64,000 nucleotides of DNA from the NCBI RefSeq assembly GCF_963678635.1, contig NC_087063.1, positions 6,730,386 to 6,794,385 of the forward strand, read 5' to 3'. This DNA comes from Symsagittifera roscoffensis (lineage: Eukaryota; Xenacoelomorpha; Acoela; Convolutidae). A program made the position numbers and the translations under genes. This document shows, one piece after another, positions 55,127 through 64,000 of the stretch. The notes below the pieces were generated by a model. That model did no database searches and was not told the origin of the DNA. It saw only the letters and a list, made by a program, of their open reading frames with translations. Position 1 is the stretch's first letter. Each line of letters opens with the position of its first letter.

Positions 55127-58100
55127 ATGGCCGATCGATACTGGAAGTCCATGCCATCGGCTCTGAAAAAGCCCACACTTGACGAACTGTACAGACGGCT
55201 GAGAGATCTGGATTACACTCAAGTGAACGAGAGAATGGCAGTGATGCTGAACGCCATCCTACAATTGGAGGATGAGGGCGAGTGTCGAGAGTCTGCGACG
55301 GAGGCGGTCTTGATGGTAGGCTACACCACTGAAGGGGTGTCCGATCAAGCACAGACCAGATGGCTGTCCTGGAACGTGGATGGAGCGATAAGGGGGTTCG
55401 ATTTGGCGAGGAACCCTGGTCTAAACAACAACACAGAGTATGGCGCGGGGGAATTCCCACTGCCGGCCAGACCATCAGTCAGGCCAGCGAGCCAGAGTAC
55501 GAGTAAGGTACCGTCGATGTCACGGGCACAGCAGACGGGGGAGGCTTATCCGGACGTCAGTGCCATGAAGAAAGAACTCGAGAGAACCCAGCGGGAGAAG
55601 AATAAGGCGAACCTCGACCGGGATCAAGCGGTGCTCGAGAGGGATCAAGCGCGGAGAGAATTGGACATAATGAAGGCGGAACGGCTGCAGGCAGAAAGGG
55701 TGCGGGAGAATGCCGCGAATTGTGAGCAGCTGAAGCAGGCTCTCGAGAGAGACCAAGCAAAACTTGAGAGGATCCAGCAACAACAGCGCGAGCTCGATAT
55801 GCAAAAAGGGGCTAGGCCCAAAGAGCGGGTAGTGACTGTCTCAAGGCCAGAGTCACGCATGGAGGTGGACGAAGCTCCTAGGTCAAAGGGACGATTCAAC
55901 CTCGATCGTGCGGCGCAAGAACATATGAATGAGGGGCTGGAGGTATGGATACCACCCGAATCAACGTCCTCCCTGCGTGGAATGGAGACTCAAGTAATAC
56001 GACCATTGATGGACGTCGCGCTGCCTGGATACACACCGAGTTCGACCCCAGGTAGTAGTGGCGGCTCGTCACGGCTGAAAGAGTTGCAGGAGAGGTTACA
56101 GCTGAGGAATCGCGAGAGTCCGGTAAGAGTGGATTTACCCTCGACTTGGGGGGAACAGCCTGTCAGGAGTGTGATGATCTCGAGCTACAAGAAGAATACG
56201 GATGGGAGATATCGCAAGCACAATCGTATAGACTGGAATCCGGCGCAGAGAGAGAGAAGAGATTGCTTCCACGATGCGACTTGGGTGGAGTACTTCACGT
56301 ATCCTCGAGTGCCTGAAGGCTCGGTTCACTTGATCATTGGAGACAGCTTGCTGCGGGTGCTGACCCGGATCCAATCCCATTGGCAAACGGGAATCTTGAG
56401 CTTCGCCGGAGCCGCAACGCCGCAGATGTTAGCGACTCTTGAGATGCTAGGGATGGTGAGCGTGTACACAGTCACCCTGATGGTCGGGACGAATGATGTG
56501 TCAAGGGGGGAAGCGAGGAAGGTGACAAGGCTGCATGAAAAGATGAGCTGCATTCTCGAGGAGATACGGATCCAAATGGACCCGTCCATTCTCACGGTGT
56601 GTACTGTTCCCTACAACATGGGAGCGGATCAACATGCGGTAGAGATGAATACGAAGGTGCGCAGCCTGAACGAAACAATCAGGAAGATTCATCAGAGGAG
56701 TGTCCTTCCCCTTAGGCTACTGGACGTGGCTGAGCAAATGGAATTAACCTCTTTCCCTGACAATGCATCTGCGGATGGCATTCACTTTGACAGGCCCAGA
56801 GGGGTGGAATGGTTGAACGACGTCTTTCAAAAGCATATATGCGCGCTAGAGACGGATTTGCTGGAAACAGCACAGGTCACGTTCGGGCCACCCCCAAACC
56901 CACCCTTCTTCAACCCGAGATCTTTGTCGAGTCGCTTGGGCGAGAGGGCCGATTCTAGAGATAGTGAGAGGAATAGCCGGGCCAAGTTGCCGAGCACCAC
57001 GCCCATGGAAGCTGATGAAGTGACATCAGCAACTCCCCAGGGGTCGGTAATGTCCTCAGTGGTGGTTGCGGAGAAAAAGAGGTCAGAGAAGCCACTGGAG
57101 ACCAGCAGACAGAAGTATGAGGAGAAGGTCAAGGAACTGGATCTGGAAGACCTAGAGTGTAGACAGGAGCTAGCGAGGGCTTTGGGTCTTGAGCAGGTCT
57201 CACATGAAGACTTGGGGAGGCACAAGTGCGTGGACTGGTTGAAGGCTCATGAAACGCGTTTCTCGAGAGCGAAGTTGACAGAGACAGCAGACCTGAGTGG
57301 AATTCCCACTAGGTCGATGATGGGACCAATTAATTACAGACCTCTCAAGTCCTTGGGGAGCCCGGGACTGGTGGTGAAGCCTCCCAAGCACCGGACCAGC
57401 ATTGCCAGAATTAGAGTGGCCACTCCAGCACAGTTGAGAGTGGTCGACAAACTGATGAACCCAAGAGAGATGGAGTTACCAGACGCCGAATACGAAGGCG
57501 CAAAATTGGCCAATGACCCCCGATATGGGAAACCCTGTGGGCAGGCGCAACTGGCCAAAACCTTAGCGGTCTACGACAGAGCAGACCCAGCTGCAGCAAG
57601 GGTGGTGATCGTGGCAGGATCAGATTTCGAAGGTACGTCTCCCAAGTTGTTTTGGCCAGAAACCCTGATATACACCTTGCCGGGTGCGGAACTGAACCAG
57701 ATGTTGACCCTGGTAGTGGCAATAAAGTCAGAAATGCCCTGCGAACCTGAGTTACTGCTGTTTGCGGGGATGAACGATCATCTGCACGCAACGGGATTTC
57801 TTGAGCAGCTCAAGGGTGGTGAACCTACGCCAAAGAGGATCTGGGAGGCCATCCAGACCTTATTCGCGGCGATTAATGAAGTACAGGAGAATGTTGCCTC
57901 AAGATTCGGCGCCAAGACAAAAGTGGCGTTCACAACATCCCCCGGGTACTCGAGCATGCCGCTGGCTCTGCAATTCGTGTACGCGATCTTGATCTTGATC
58001 GCAGAGGGGAATGGGTGGCGTGTCCTGATGGCAGCTCCCAACCGAGAATTGGAACCGACGAACTTGAGGCTGTGCAAGTCAGAACTCGCGGCAGCGTGGG

Positions 58101-61100
58101 CGGACGTCTCCCATGCACTGAGAGGCTTTCACGAGTTGGCTGATATCCTCATCGTATTGGACGAGGTCCTCCTACTGGAAATATCTAACTTTGCCAGGCA
58201 ACTTAAGCTCAGCCCGATCCTTAGGGATGATCACCCAGTGATAATTCACCTGACGGCTAGTCTGTGGTTTCGGGACATGGAGTTGACCATTACGAGCTCG
58301 ACCAGCAGATCTAGAGGACCAAACAACGAAAGGCAGAACGTGGCCACATCGGAAAAACAACTGGAGTCGATGGGGAATCGGTTGGCGCAAGAGGGAGGCA
58401 GATGGCCCTTCTTAAGCCCAAGGTTGGAAAATGCCACGAGGAAAACAAGAGAGGATGCGCCGCCTCTGGTGAAGCAGATCTGGGAGTTTCTCGAGGAGCA
58501 ACTGGGAAAAGCTGAGGAAAAGGGGATGACGGTTGGCAGGTTCGTCACGGCAGCCAATGAGGTCACGATTGGAGGATTTTGGAGAGAGCACGCGTGGGGT
58601 GAGCTGAAGACGAGGAGGGATCATGAGATTCTCGAGTTCTTGAGTCCTTGTTGGGGAAGAGAGTTCCTGACTGAGGTGTACAGTGCGAAGGAGACGATCT
58701 TTGATGCGTTTATACAGGAGATGTTGAATATGCCGATCAGCCTGTTGCTGGCGCTGTACCTGGTCTACCCAAGATACTTGTTTAATATGGGCCCCGCATA
58801 CATGTTCAGTCGTGGTGTGGACACCCTCAGAATAGATGGATACTTGACGTTAGTACTCCTGACCCACGGTGAACTGGCGTCATTTCACCGATTGATGAGG
58901 TATGGGGAGCCCCTGGCGATGGGAAGAACACACTCGAGTATTGAGACCTACTCGTACAAGTGTGCAGCCGGGCTAAGGACGCTGCTCGTGCAGTATCTAC
59001 TGATGCAGAACAGGCACCTGACTGGCGAAGAAAAGAGCCCGAAGACCAGAGAGGAGTGGAGGAAAGTGAATGGAGGCATGCCCCTATTAACGGATCTATG
59101 CCTAGCCATGAGATCGGATCCCATGGGGATTATCCGGGGGCTGGGGGAGGTCGTGACTTGTATATATGGACCGGCTGTCACGTTCGCATTTCCAGATCCC
59201 TTGGTGACAGCTTATCGATACTCCGTGACCCACGTGAGCCTCATAAGCGTACTGGATGGAACGACACTGAACTGGTGCCAGCAAGAGGTGCTAAGGGCAC
59301 AAATGAGCAACACGGTGCTCTTCGGAAAGGTAAAGGATCCAGAGTTGATCGTGTACAGTTTCCGAGGACAAATGCAATGCCGGATGGGAGGCAAGCGCGA
59401 GGGCCCCATCGAAACTTACCCCAAGTTTTGGAACTTGAATCCCTTGGCAGCCAATGGACAAGAAATCTTGAGAATCCCTGCATGGACAAAAAGTTTCGAG
59501 TTGGTGAAAAAGGAGCTGGAAGCGATATTGGAGAGAGAAGCCCTACCGACGAGCATTCCCGAGTTCCCCATAGTGAGGAGAATGACCCTAGGGATGAACA
59601 GTTCCCTGGTTGTCCCATCCTCCTACGCGAGAACCACGACTGAAGAACGGCAGAAGGAGTTTACTGACGGCTGGGATCCGCTCTTCATCGGCTATACTGC
59701 AGCAATTTATTTCCATACTAGCGATGTGAAGATAAACTCATGGACGACTCAAGCCAAGAAGATCAGAGGGTCGATGCCCCCTAAATTCGACGTGCAAGAC
59801 ACCTTGAGAGTACTTAAGCGGGCAGGCCTAGAGAACCAGCGGCCGGTATGGGACGACGGCAGGATGATAGTGGAAGAAGGGCATGTAGCACTGAAAGCAG
59901 ACGCGATGCTATTTGCCACAAGGAAGTACCGGGCACCTTACGGACTTGAGCTGATGGAGCGTAATAGAGAAGGAAAGAAGTTAGATGCAGCAGGTCCATT
60001 GTACGTGGCACTGACAAAAAGTGAGGCGACGAGTTCAGCGACACCATCACCCCTTCCAGTAGACATCCCTGGGGATAAAAAGAGTGGCACCGTGGCAGAT
60101 CGATTCAAGAGGATCTTTGAGAGAAGGGAAGCAGAGTCAGGAGACGAAAGCATGGATGAAACCCTCAGTGAGGCAGGAGAGGATATGGAAGTGGGAAACA
60201 CACCGGAGCAAAAGCCAACGGAAGTGGAATTCACAGCGCAGGAATTGTTGAAAGACCTGAGTGAAGAAAACTGGGCAGATACTCCCACGCCACCTTTGAC
60301 CTCGTCCCCTCGCAAGTACCCGGAAATGTCGTTGACAAGCGAGAATCCCAACATGGGAATGATCTTCTTGAGTACGGAGAGGAGGGAGAAGAATACCTTC
60401 GAGGGAAACAGAGACGCCTTCCTGGGCACTCTGGATGGAGATGCTTGGCAAAAGTTCTTGAGCGAATTCAATCGAGAAGTGGATGAAGACACCACGTTGG
60501 ATAATTTCAAAGAAGAACTGTGGGACACGGTGGTGAAGTTTGGTGAGCCTGTCCTGGTGGGGACGGGTTTAGAAGAGAAAGCTAGAGTGGAACTACTGAA
60601 CAAAATGGTCGAGTTGAGAAAGTCAAGAAAGACCAGAGAAGACAAATGTAAAGACAGCTCTACTCCGAAACAGAAAACTGACAATAAAATAATTAAGTGT
60701 ACAAGGGGGGATAAGGTAGGAACTAGTAATATGATTAAAAGTACTAATATCCTTAAGGCTCGAGCAGGGGGGAGGCAAGAGTTGGCTGGAGAAAAGGAAG
60801 TTGAATCAGTGATGATACCAATGACGCCCCCAAGCAAAGACGTGAAGTCTCGCAAGAGGAAGAGAGACGTGGAGGGAATGGGCAGTCCTTCAGCTGACGC
60901 GGTCTCGGAAAAAGACTTGAGAGAGACGGCTCCCATGGTTCTGGCGCGATGGAAAACGGCAGCCTACAAGAGTAGCTACGAACCGAGGAAACTGCTCGAC
61001 ATAGAAAAAGAAATGGAGAGTCCCACTAGTTCAGTGACGGAGGAGGATTTCAAACCTCAAAGAATAAAAATGAAGCGAGGTTCGACGAGCGGGCAGACCT

Positions 61101-61543
61101 GGGAAGTAGATGTTGGCAAAGAGTGGGTCTCAAGTGAACATCAAGCTGTCGGGAAGCAAGTGACCAGTGATCCACTTGAGAAAAGTAAAACCAGAAACAC
61201 CTCCCGACCATGGTGGATAGCTCTCGAGACATTGAAGGAGATGGAAGGCTGTTTGAAGAAGTTGAACAGTGGAGTGGCTCGCAAACGATACAGCTGGGCC
61301 ACCCAGCAGAAGGCTGAGGTCAACAAGATAGAGTTGGCAAACCAGCTGAAGAGATCCTGGCAGAACTTATTGAAGGATCATTTTGAAGAGGCGATGAGGA
61401 CATCCTCATCGGCACCACCACTGATGGCGAATCCCTTTATCAGGACTGCAGGACAACTGATGTTCGCGTGGAGCCTGTTGGGGATAGAGCTGGAAACGCT
61501 GACTTCATACGACAAGTTGAAGCTGGGAGGAAATTGTGATTAG
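55127..61543 (+). CDS. ORF2: large protein with two SGNH-hydrolase-like domains
   Basis: 2138 codons from ATG 55127 (the first ATG after the acceptor at 54933). There is no signal peptide and no clear membrane segment, so it is not an envelope. N-terminal region 1-146; charged coiled coil about 147-228. Residues about 398-575 look like an SGNH/GDSL hydrolase: I-I-G-D-S-L-L-R with Ser407, F-A-G-A-A with Gly428, G-T-N-D with Asn456, and D-G-I-H with Asp550 and His553. A second, degenerate copy lies at about 825-1010 (V-A-G-S-D-F at 829-834, F-A-G-M-N-D-H at 879-885). Residues about 1010-1640 form an unknown globular part, and the C-terminus is polar. SGNH enzymes cleave esters; in CR1-type LINEs an esterase domain occurs in ORF1. 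Its role here is unknown. Confidence 0.9.
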   Translation: MADRYWKSMPSALKKPTLDELYRRLRDLDYTQVNERMAVMLNAILQLEDEGECRESATEAVLMVGYTTEGVSDQAQTRWLSWNVDGAIRGFDLARNPGLNNNTEYGAGEFPLPARPSVRPASQSTSKVPSMSRAQQTGEAYPDVSAMKKELERTQREKNKANLDRDQAVLERDQARRELDIMKAERLQAERVRENAANCEQLKQALERDQAKLERIQQQQRELDMQKGARPKERVVTVSRPESRMEVDEAPRSKGRFNLDRAAQEHMNEGLEVWIPPESTSSLRGMETQVIRPLMDVALPGYTPSSTPGSSGGSSRLKELQERLQLRNRESPVRVDLPSTWGEQPVRSVMISSYKKNTDGRYRKHNRIDWNPAQRERRDCFHDATWVEYFTYPRVPEGSVHLIIGDSLLRVLTRIQSHWQTGILSFAGAATPQMLATLEMLGMVSVYTVTLMVGTNDVSRGEARKVTRLHEKMSCILEEIRIQMDPSILTVCTVPYNMGADQHAVEMNTKVRSLNETIRKIHQRSVLPLRLLDVAEQMELTSFPDNASADGIHFDRPRGVEWLNDVFQKHICALETDLLETAQVTFGPPPNPPFFNPRSLSSRLGERADSRDSERNSRAKLPSTTPMEADEVTSATPQGSVMSSVVVAEKKRSEKPLETSRQKYEEKVKELDLEDLECRQELARALGLEQVSHEDLGRHKCVDWLKAHETRFSRAKLTETADLSGIPTRSMMGPINYRPLKSLGSPGLVVKPPKHRTSIARIRVATPAQLRVVDKLMNPREMELPDAEYEGAKLANDPRYGKPCGQAQLAKTLAVYDRADPAAARVVIVAGSDFEGTSPKLFWPETLIYTLPGAELNQMLTLVVAIKSEMPCEPELLLFAGMNDHLHATGFLEQLKGGEPTPKRIWEAIQTLFAAINEVQENVASRFGAKTKVAFTTSPGYSSMPLALQFVYAILILIAEGNGWRVLMAAPNRELEPTNLRLCKSELAAAWADVSHALRGFHELADILIVLDEVLLLEISNFARQLKLSPILRDDHPVIIHLTASLWFRDMELTITSSTSRSRGPNNERQNVATSEKQLESMGNRLAQEGGRWPFLSPRLENATRKTREDAPPLVKQIWEFLEEQLGKAEEKGMTVGRFVTAANEVTIGGFWREHAWGELKTRRDHEILEFLSPCWGREFLTEVYSAKETIFDAFIQEMLNMPISLLLALYLVYPRYLFNMGPAYMFSRGVDTLRIDGYLTLVLLTHGELASFHRLMRYGEPLAMGRTHSSIETYSYKCAAGLRTLLVQYLLMQNRHLTGEEKSPKTREEWRKVNGGMPLLTDLCLAMRSDPMGIIRGLGEVVTCIYGPAVTFAFPDPLVTAYRYSVTHVSLISVLDGTTLNWCQQEVLRAQMSNTVLFGKVKDPELIVYSFRGQMQCRMGGKREGPIETYPKFWNLNPLAANGQEILRIPAWTKSFELVKKELEAILEREALPTSIPEFPIVRRMTLGMNSSLVVPSSYARTTTEERQKEFTDGWDPLFIGYTAAIYFHTSDVKINSWTTQAKKIRGSMPPKFDVQDTLRVLKRAGLENQRPVWDDGRMIVEEGHVALKADAMLFATRKYRAPYGLELMERNREGKKLDAAGPLYVALTKSEATSSATPSPLPVDIPGDKKSGTVADRFKRIFERREAESGDESMDETLSEAGEDMEVGNTPEQKPTEVEFTAQELLKDLSEENWADTPTPPLTSSPRKYPEMSLTSENPNMGMIFLSTERREKNTFEGNRDAFLGTLDGDAWQKFLSEFNREVDEDTTLDNFKEELWDTVVKFGEPVLVGTGLEEKARVELLNKMVELRKSRKTREDKCKDSSTPKQKTDNKIIKCTRGDKVGTSNMIKSTNILKARAGGRQELAGEKEVESVMIPMTPPSKDVKSRKRKRDVEGMGSPSADAVSEKDLRETAPMVLARWKTAAYKSSYEPRKLLDIEKEMESPTSSVTEEDFKPQRIKMKRGSTSGQTWEVDVGKEWVSSEHQAVGKQVTSDPLEKSKTRNTSRPWWIALETLKEMEGCLKKLNSGVARKRYSWATQQKAEVNKIELANQLKRSWQNLLKDHFEEAMRTSSSAPPLMANPFIRTAGQLMFAWSLLGIELETLTSYDKLKLGGNCD

Positions 61544-62071
61544 CTCCGATGACGAAGAGGCACTATTGGAACAAATTACAGTGCCAAGAACACCGGTATC
61601 AGGTACCTCGAAGGCGAAGAACATGAGGTGAGCCAGTGGCTCGAAAGGAAATTCTAGAGTCTTGAGTCTTGAGAGGGAGGGGGCTTGAGCGTGAACTTGG
61701 ATAAAATCTGGTTTCACGGAAAAGAAATTTTAGACGAATAAGATATTGTTATTAATATGATAGATCTAGTATATAAATCAAATTGATGCATGACAATTCT
61801 CTGACTGAAATAGGACAAAAGAAATTTTAAAAATTACCAGCTTAAAAAGCGGGGATTCATGGGTGCAGGTGTATGCAGATTTTGATTGCTGTTTAGCGGT
61901 AGTGTGAAAATTTTATATGGTCGTGAATTTTGCAAGGTAGATAAACTTAAGTCCGATGCAAACTTCTGTAAATGACCACTGGCACTGTATCTTGAGCAAC
62001 ACTCGGTTCTCTGGGACTTATTGGCAGATGACAACACACGATGAGGACATCGATCTCGAGTCCGGGGAGTA
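61544..62071 (+). other. 3' untranslated region and polypurine tract of the giant element
   Basis: Directly after the ORF2 stop, another frame reads I-S-S-D-D-E-E-A-L-L-E-Q-I-T-V-P-R-T-P and continues to a TGA near 61632. It may be the original C-terminus, lost by a 1-nt indel. Before the 3' LTR, CCGGGGAG (62062-62069) is a candidate polypurine tract. Otherwise nothing is recognised. Confidence 0.55.
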
Positions 62072-62958
62072 TGTGCCAGTCGGTCATGTCTAGGGGTTTG
62101 ACCTTGAGAAATACGCAATTTTGGAGTGAAATTTTAATTTTGCAAAATTCGAATTGAGCATGTCATGCTCAATTTTCTCGAACCAACTGAAAATGAAAAA
62201 GTCAAAAATCAGAACACCCGAATTAACAATTGCGGGAAACTACTCAAGAAAAAGGCAGGAAATTGCTATTCGCAATTTCTCGATACGAAATATCAAGAGA
62301 GTAGAGCTGTCTTGTCCTGAAAACAGGAGAATCGAATACGGACTTGAGACAGAACAATTATTCGAATGGAAAGGAGTGGACTCTGAATGGAAGAGTGGAC
62401 AACTCGAGTGTCCAAAGGGTTCATTCAGAGACTTTGATTCTAGAGACAAAACTTACTTCTGTTATTGAAACTAATTGGCCTTAAAACTTATTTAGTTATA
62501 TTAGTTAATTCTCAAGCTGCTCATCTTTAACTTACTCCTCATACTCAAGTGCGTCGATATGTAAGTTCCAATTTAAATTTCTCGAGTGCATTTTATGATG
62601 GTTATGTTGAGATAAGGCGAGTTTTAGGTTGATCCATCTGAAATGGATCAAAGTTCCACTGTCCAATAAAAAGTAACTAAGCGGATGGTTCCGACCCGGT
62701 TTTTAATGGCGTTCATGTATTTTGGGTATCCCGAGGCCTAAGTATGGGGACGTTTTTATTTCTAGAGTGGGGGGGTATTTTGGTAGTAGCCTTTAAGCTG
62801 TAATGGGTTCCAGTCTCATGTCGCAAGCGAACCGAATTGGCTCCGACCGTTCTTGAGGCGAAAAAACACAAGAGATAGTGTCCCTGACTCTTGAGCCAAT
62901 GGTTATAGGGCCTATTTTTCTTAAGCCTCATATGTGACTAAAGTAGGCGACTGTTACA
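62072..62958 (+). repeat. Giant element 3' LTR
   Basis: 887 bp, nearly identical to 42535-43420. AATAAA at 62665-62670 probably ends the transcript. The small ORF is repeated at 62160-62468. Confidence 0.97.
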
Positions 62959-64000
62959 TCTATTCCAATCCCGACCTTCTAGCTATCAGGGTAACTTAGT
63001 TTGTCTATTAGGGGTCAAATTAAACCAAAAATTCATCTCCGGGAAGCTAAGTAAATTCCACGTTCGTTCATACTTTTTAGGAGACTTAATTCTCATGCTA
63101 CGGTCCTATTACTATCAGATTGCTCGGGGACTACTTTTCTTTAGTCTAGTTGAATTGCTATTAATAGATAACTCGCCAAGCTAAACTGAACCAATGTTTA
63201 CCAAGTCAATATTGAACAAAACCCTCTACTCCAAGGTTGCAATGTAAAAACTATATCTCTATCAGCTTCTGATGTAGTTCCCAATACATAAGTTTTCCTC
63301 CCAATTTTTAGCAAGGTGACCCCTTTTCATTTCCAGGGGTTGGGCTGGGGAATACGCGGATTTCCGGTGTTAATCTCGGGGTTTTCCATGCGAGTTTGTG
63401 GTCAAAACGCCCAAAGGTCAACTTAAGGTCACCTAGGGGTCAAACGGGGTGAAATTTCCATATTTGGGTTTAGAATCCCATGGGGGTCTCAACTACCAAG
63501 TTTCATTCATATCCCATTAATACTTCACAAGTTATCCAATTTCTATGGTCCATTATCACTTTTCCGGAAAAATAAAATTAACACCGGAAGGAGTCGCCGG
63601 AGGGTTTTCACCCACTAGGGGTCTTTTTAGGGGTTCGTACCTTTTGCCGATTGCCGCAACAAAATACTAATGCCACCTTTCATCATTTTGCGTAAATTAC
63701 CTATTTCCGGTCTAAGGGGGTGTTTTTCCAAGTGCTAAAAGCTTTCGGTCCAACCGCCAGATTTGATCCGAATTATAATACAAGATGTATCTTGCCACTA
63801 CCTATCATCCCTCCAAGTTTCAGCTCCCTGCGCTCATCGGTCGACGAGAAATGACTTCCGGAAGTTAGGGGTGGGTTTGTTTACTTTGGGCATAAAACCG
63901 GAAGTGGGGGTCTTAGGGGTCTGAAGTTCCAAACTTAAGCTTCCCTTAACTAGGCCTTCGACATGCTAGAATTTGAGCCCAATACCGCCGCTAGTTTCAA
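62959..64000. repeat. Long repeat, copy B, right part
   Basis: Begins TCTATTCCAATC, which matches copy A from 37087, and stays similar to the end of the window (64000 equals 38128 in copy A). The true end lies outside. Confidence 0.9.

Larger units (their letters stand above)
42535..62958 (+). mobile_element. Giant (20.4 kb) intact Ty3/gypsy-type LTR retrotransposon
   Basis: Flanked by LTRs 42535-43420 and 62072-62958 that differ by only a few bases (one extra G, one G/A, by eye). Comparison with the empty site in copy A shows a 3-bp TCT duplication. Layout: LTR, primer site, 2.4-kb ATG-free leader, Gag-Pol (45852-54650), ~476-bp spacer, ORF2 (55127-61543), 3' region, polypurine-like tract, LTR. 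Both ORFs are open over their whole length. It is therefore young and possibly active. The RT-RNase H-integrase order and the integrase DX35E place it near Ty3/gypsy. Most such elements are 5-10 kb. Confidence 0.95.

Noticed and set aside
55127-61543. ORF2 as an envelope glycoprotein
   Set aside because: It sits in the env position but has no signal peptide, furin-type site or membrane anchor that I can see. SGNH-like blocks explain part of it better.

Overview
This window is metazoan nuclear DNA dominated by transposable elements and tandem repeats. A BEL/Pao element (a superfamily known only from animals), Ty3/gypsy elements, hAT-type MITEs and GT-AG introns all point to an animal. The BEL Gag wording looks more like that of cnidarians and other basal invertebrates than of insects, but that is only an impression. 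There is nothing bacterial here, and one 200-base assembly gap (4907-5106).

Layout. (1) 1-4740: a decayed Ty3/gypsy pol, an LTR-like stretch and a gag fragment, all on +. (2) 5107-18618: a large ~90-bp satellite in two blocks, split by a non-satellite segment that occurs twice (12620-14370 and 18619-20366). Read on the minus strand, these segments hold exons of a host gene. (3) Four minus-strand exon types, at 33493-33606 (D), 21008-21164 (C), 19572-19749 and 13572-13749 (A, two copies), and 18619-18793 and 12620-12794 (B, two copies), join with matching splice phases. They would encode a Cys-rich, N-glycosylated ectodomain followed by a transmembrane helix. The satellite monomer equals the last ~68 nt of exon B plus the first ~22 nt of the next intron, so the array is an amplified exon/intron junction. 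(4) 21191-30813: a complete but broken BEL/Pao element on minus, with 460-bp LTRs and AAAAT target duplications, inserted 26 bp upstream of exon C. (5) 30814-35837: AT-rich intron or intergenic DNA with a MITE inside a minisatellite. (6) 35838-42534 and 62959-64000: two copies of a repeat over 2.2 kb long, with a degenerate minus-strand gypsy fragment between them. (7) 42535-62958: a young, apparently intact 20.4-kb Ty3/gypsy-type LTR retrotransposon inserted into the second copy of that repeat.

The giant element is the most striking part. Its LTRs (886/887 bp) are almost identical. Its first ORF (2932 aa) runs Gag, two zinc knuckles, protease, RT, RNase H, integrase, and then a C-terminal domain that resembles a macro (ADP-ribose-binding) fold. 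Its second ORF (2138 aa) has a coiled coil, an SGNH-hydrolase-like domain with the expected catalytic residues, a second degenerate SGNH-like domain and a large unknown region; it is not envelope-like. The leader before Gag-Pol has no ATG on the sense strand for 2,349 bases. The second ORF is the first ATG after a good splice acceptor. All domain calls are by eye from the translated sequence; no database search was run.
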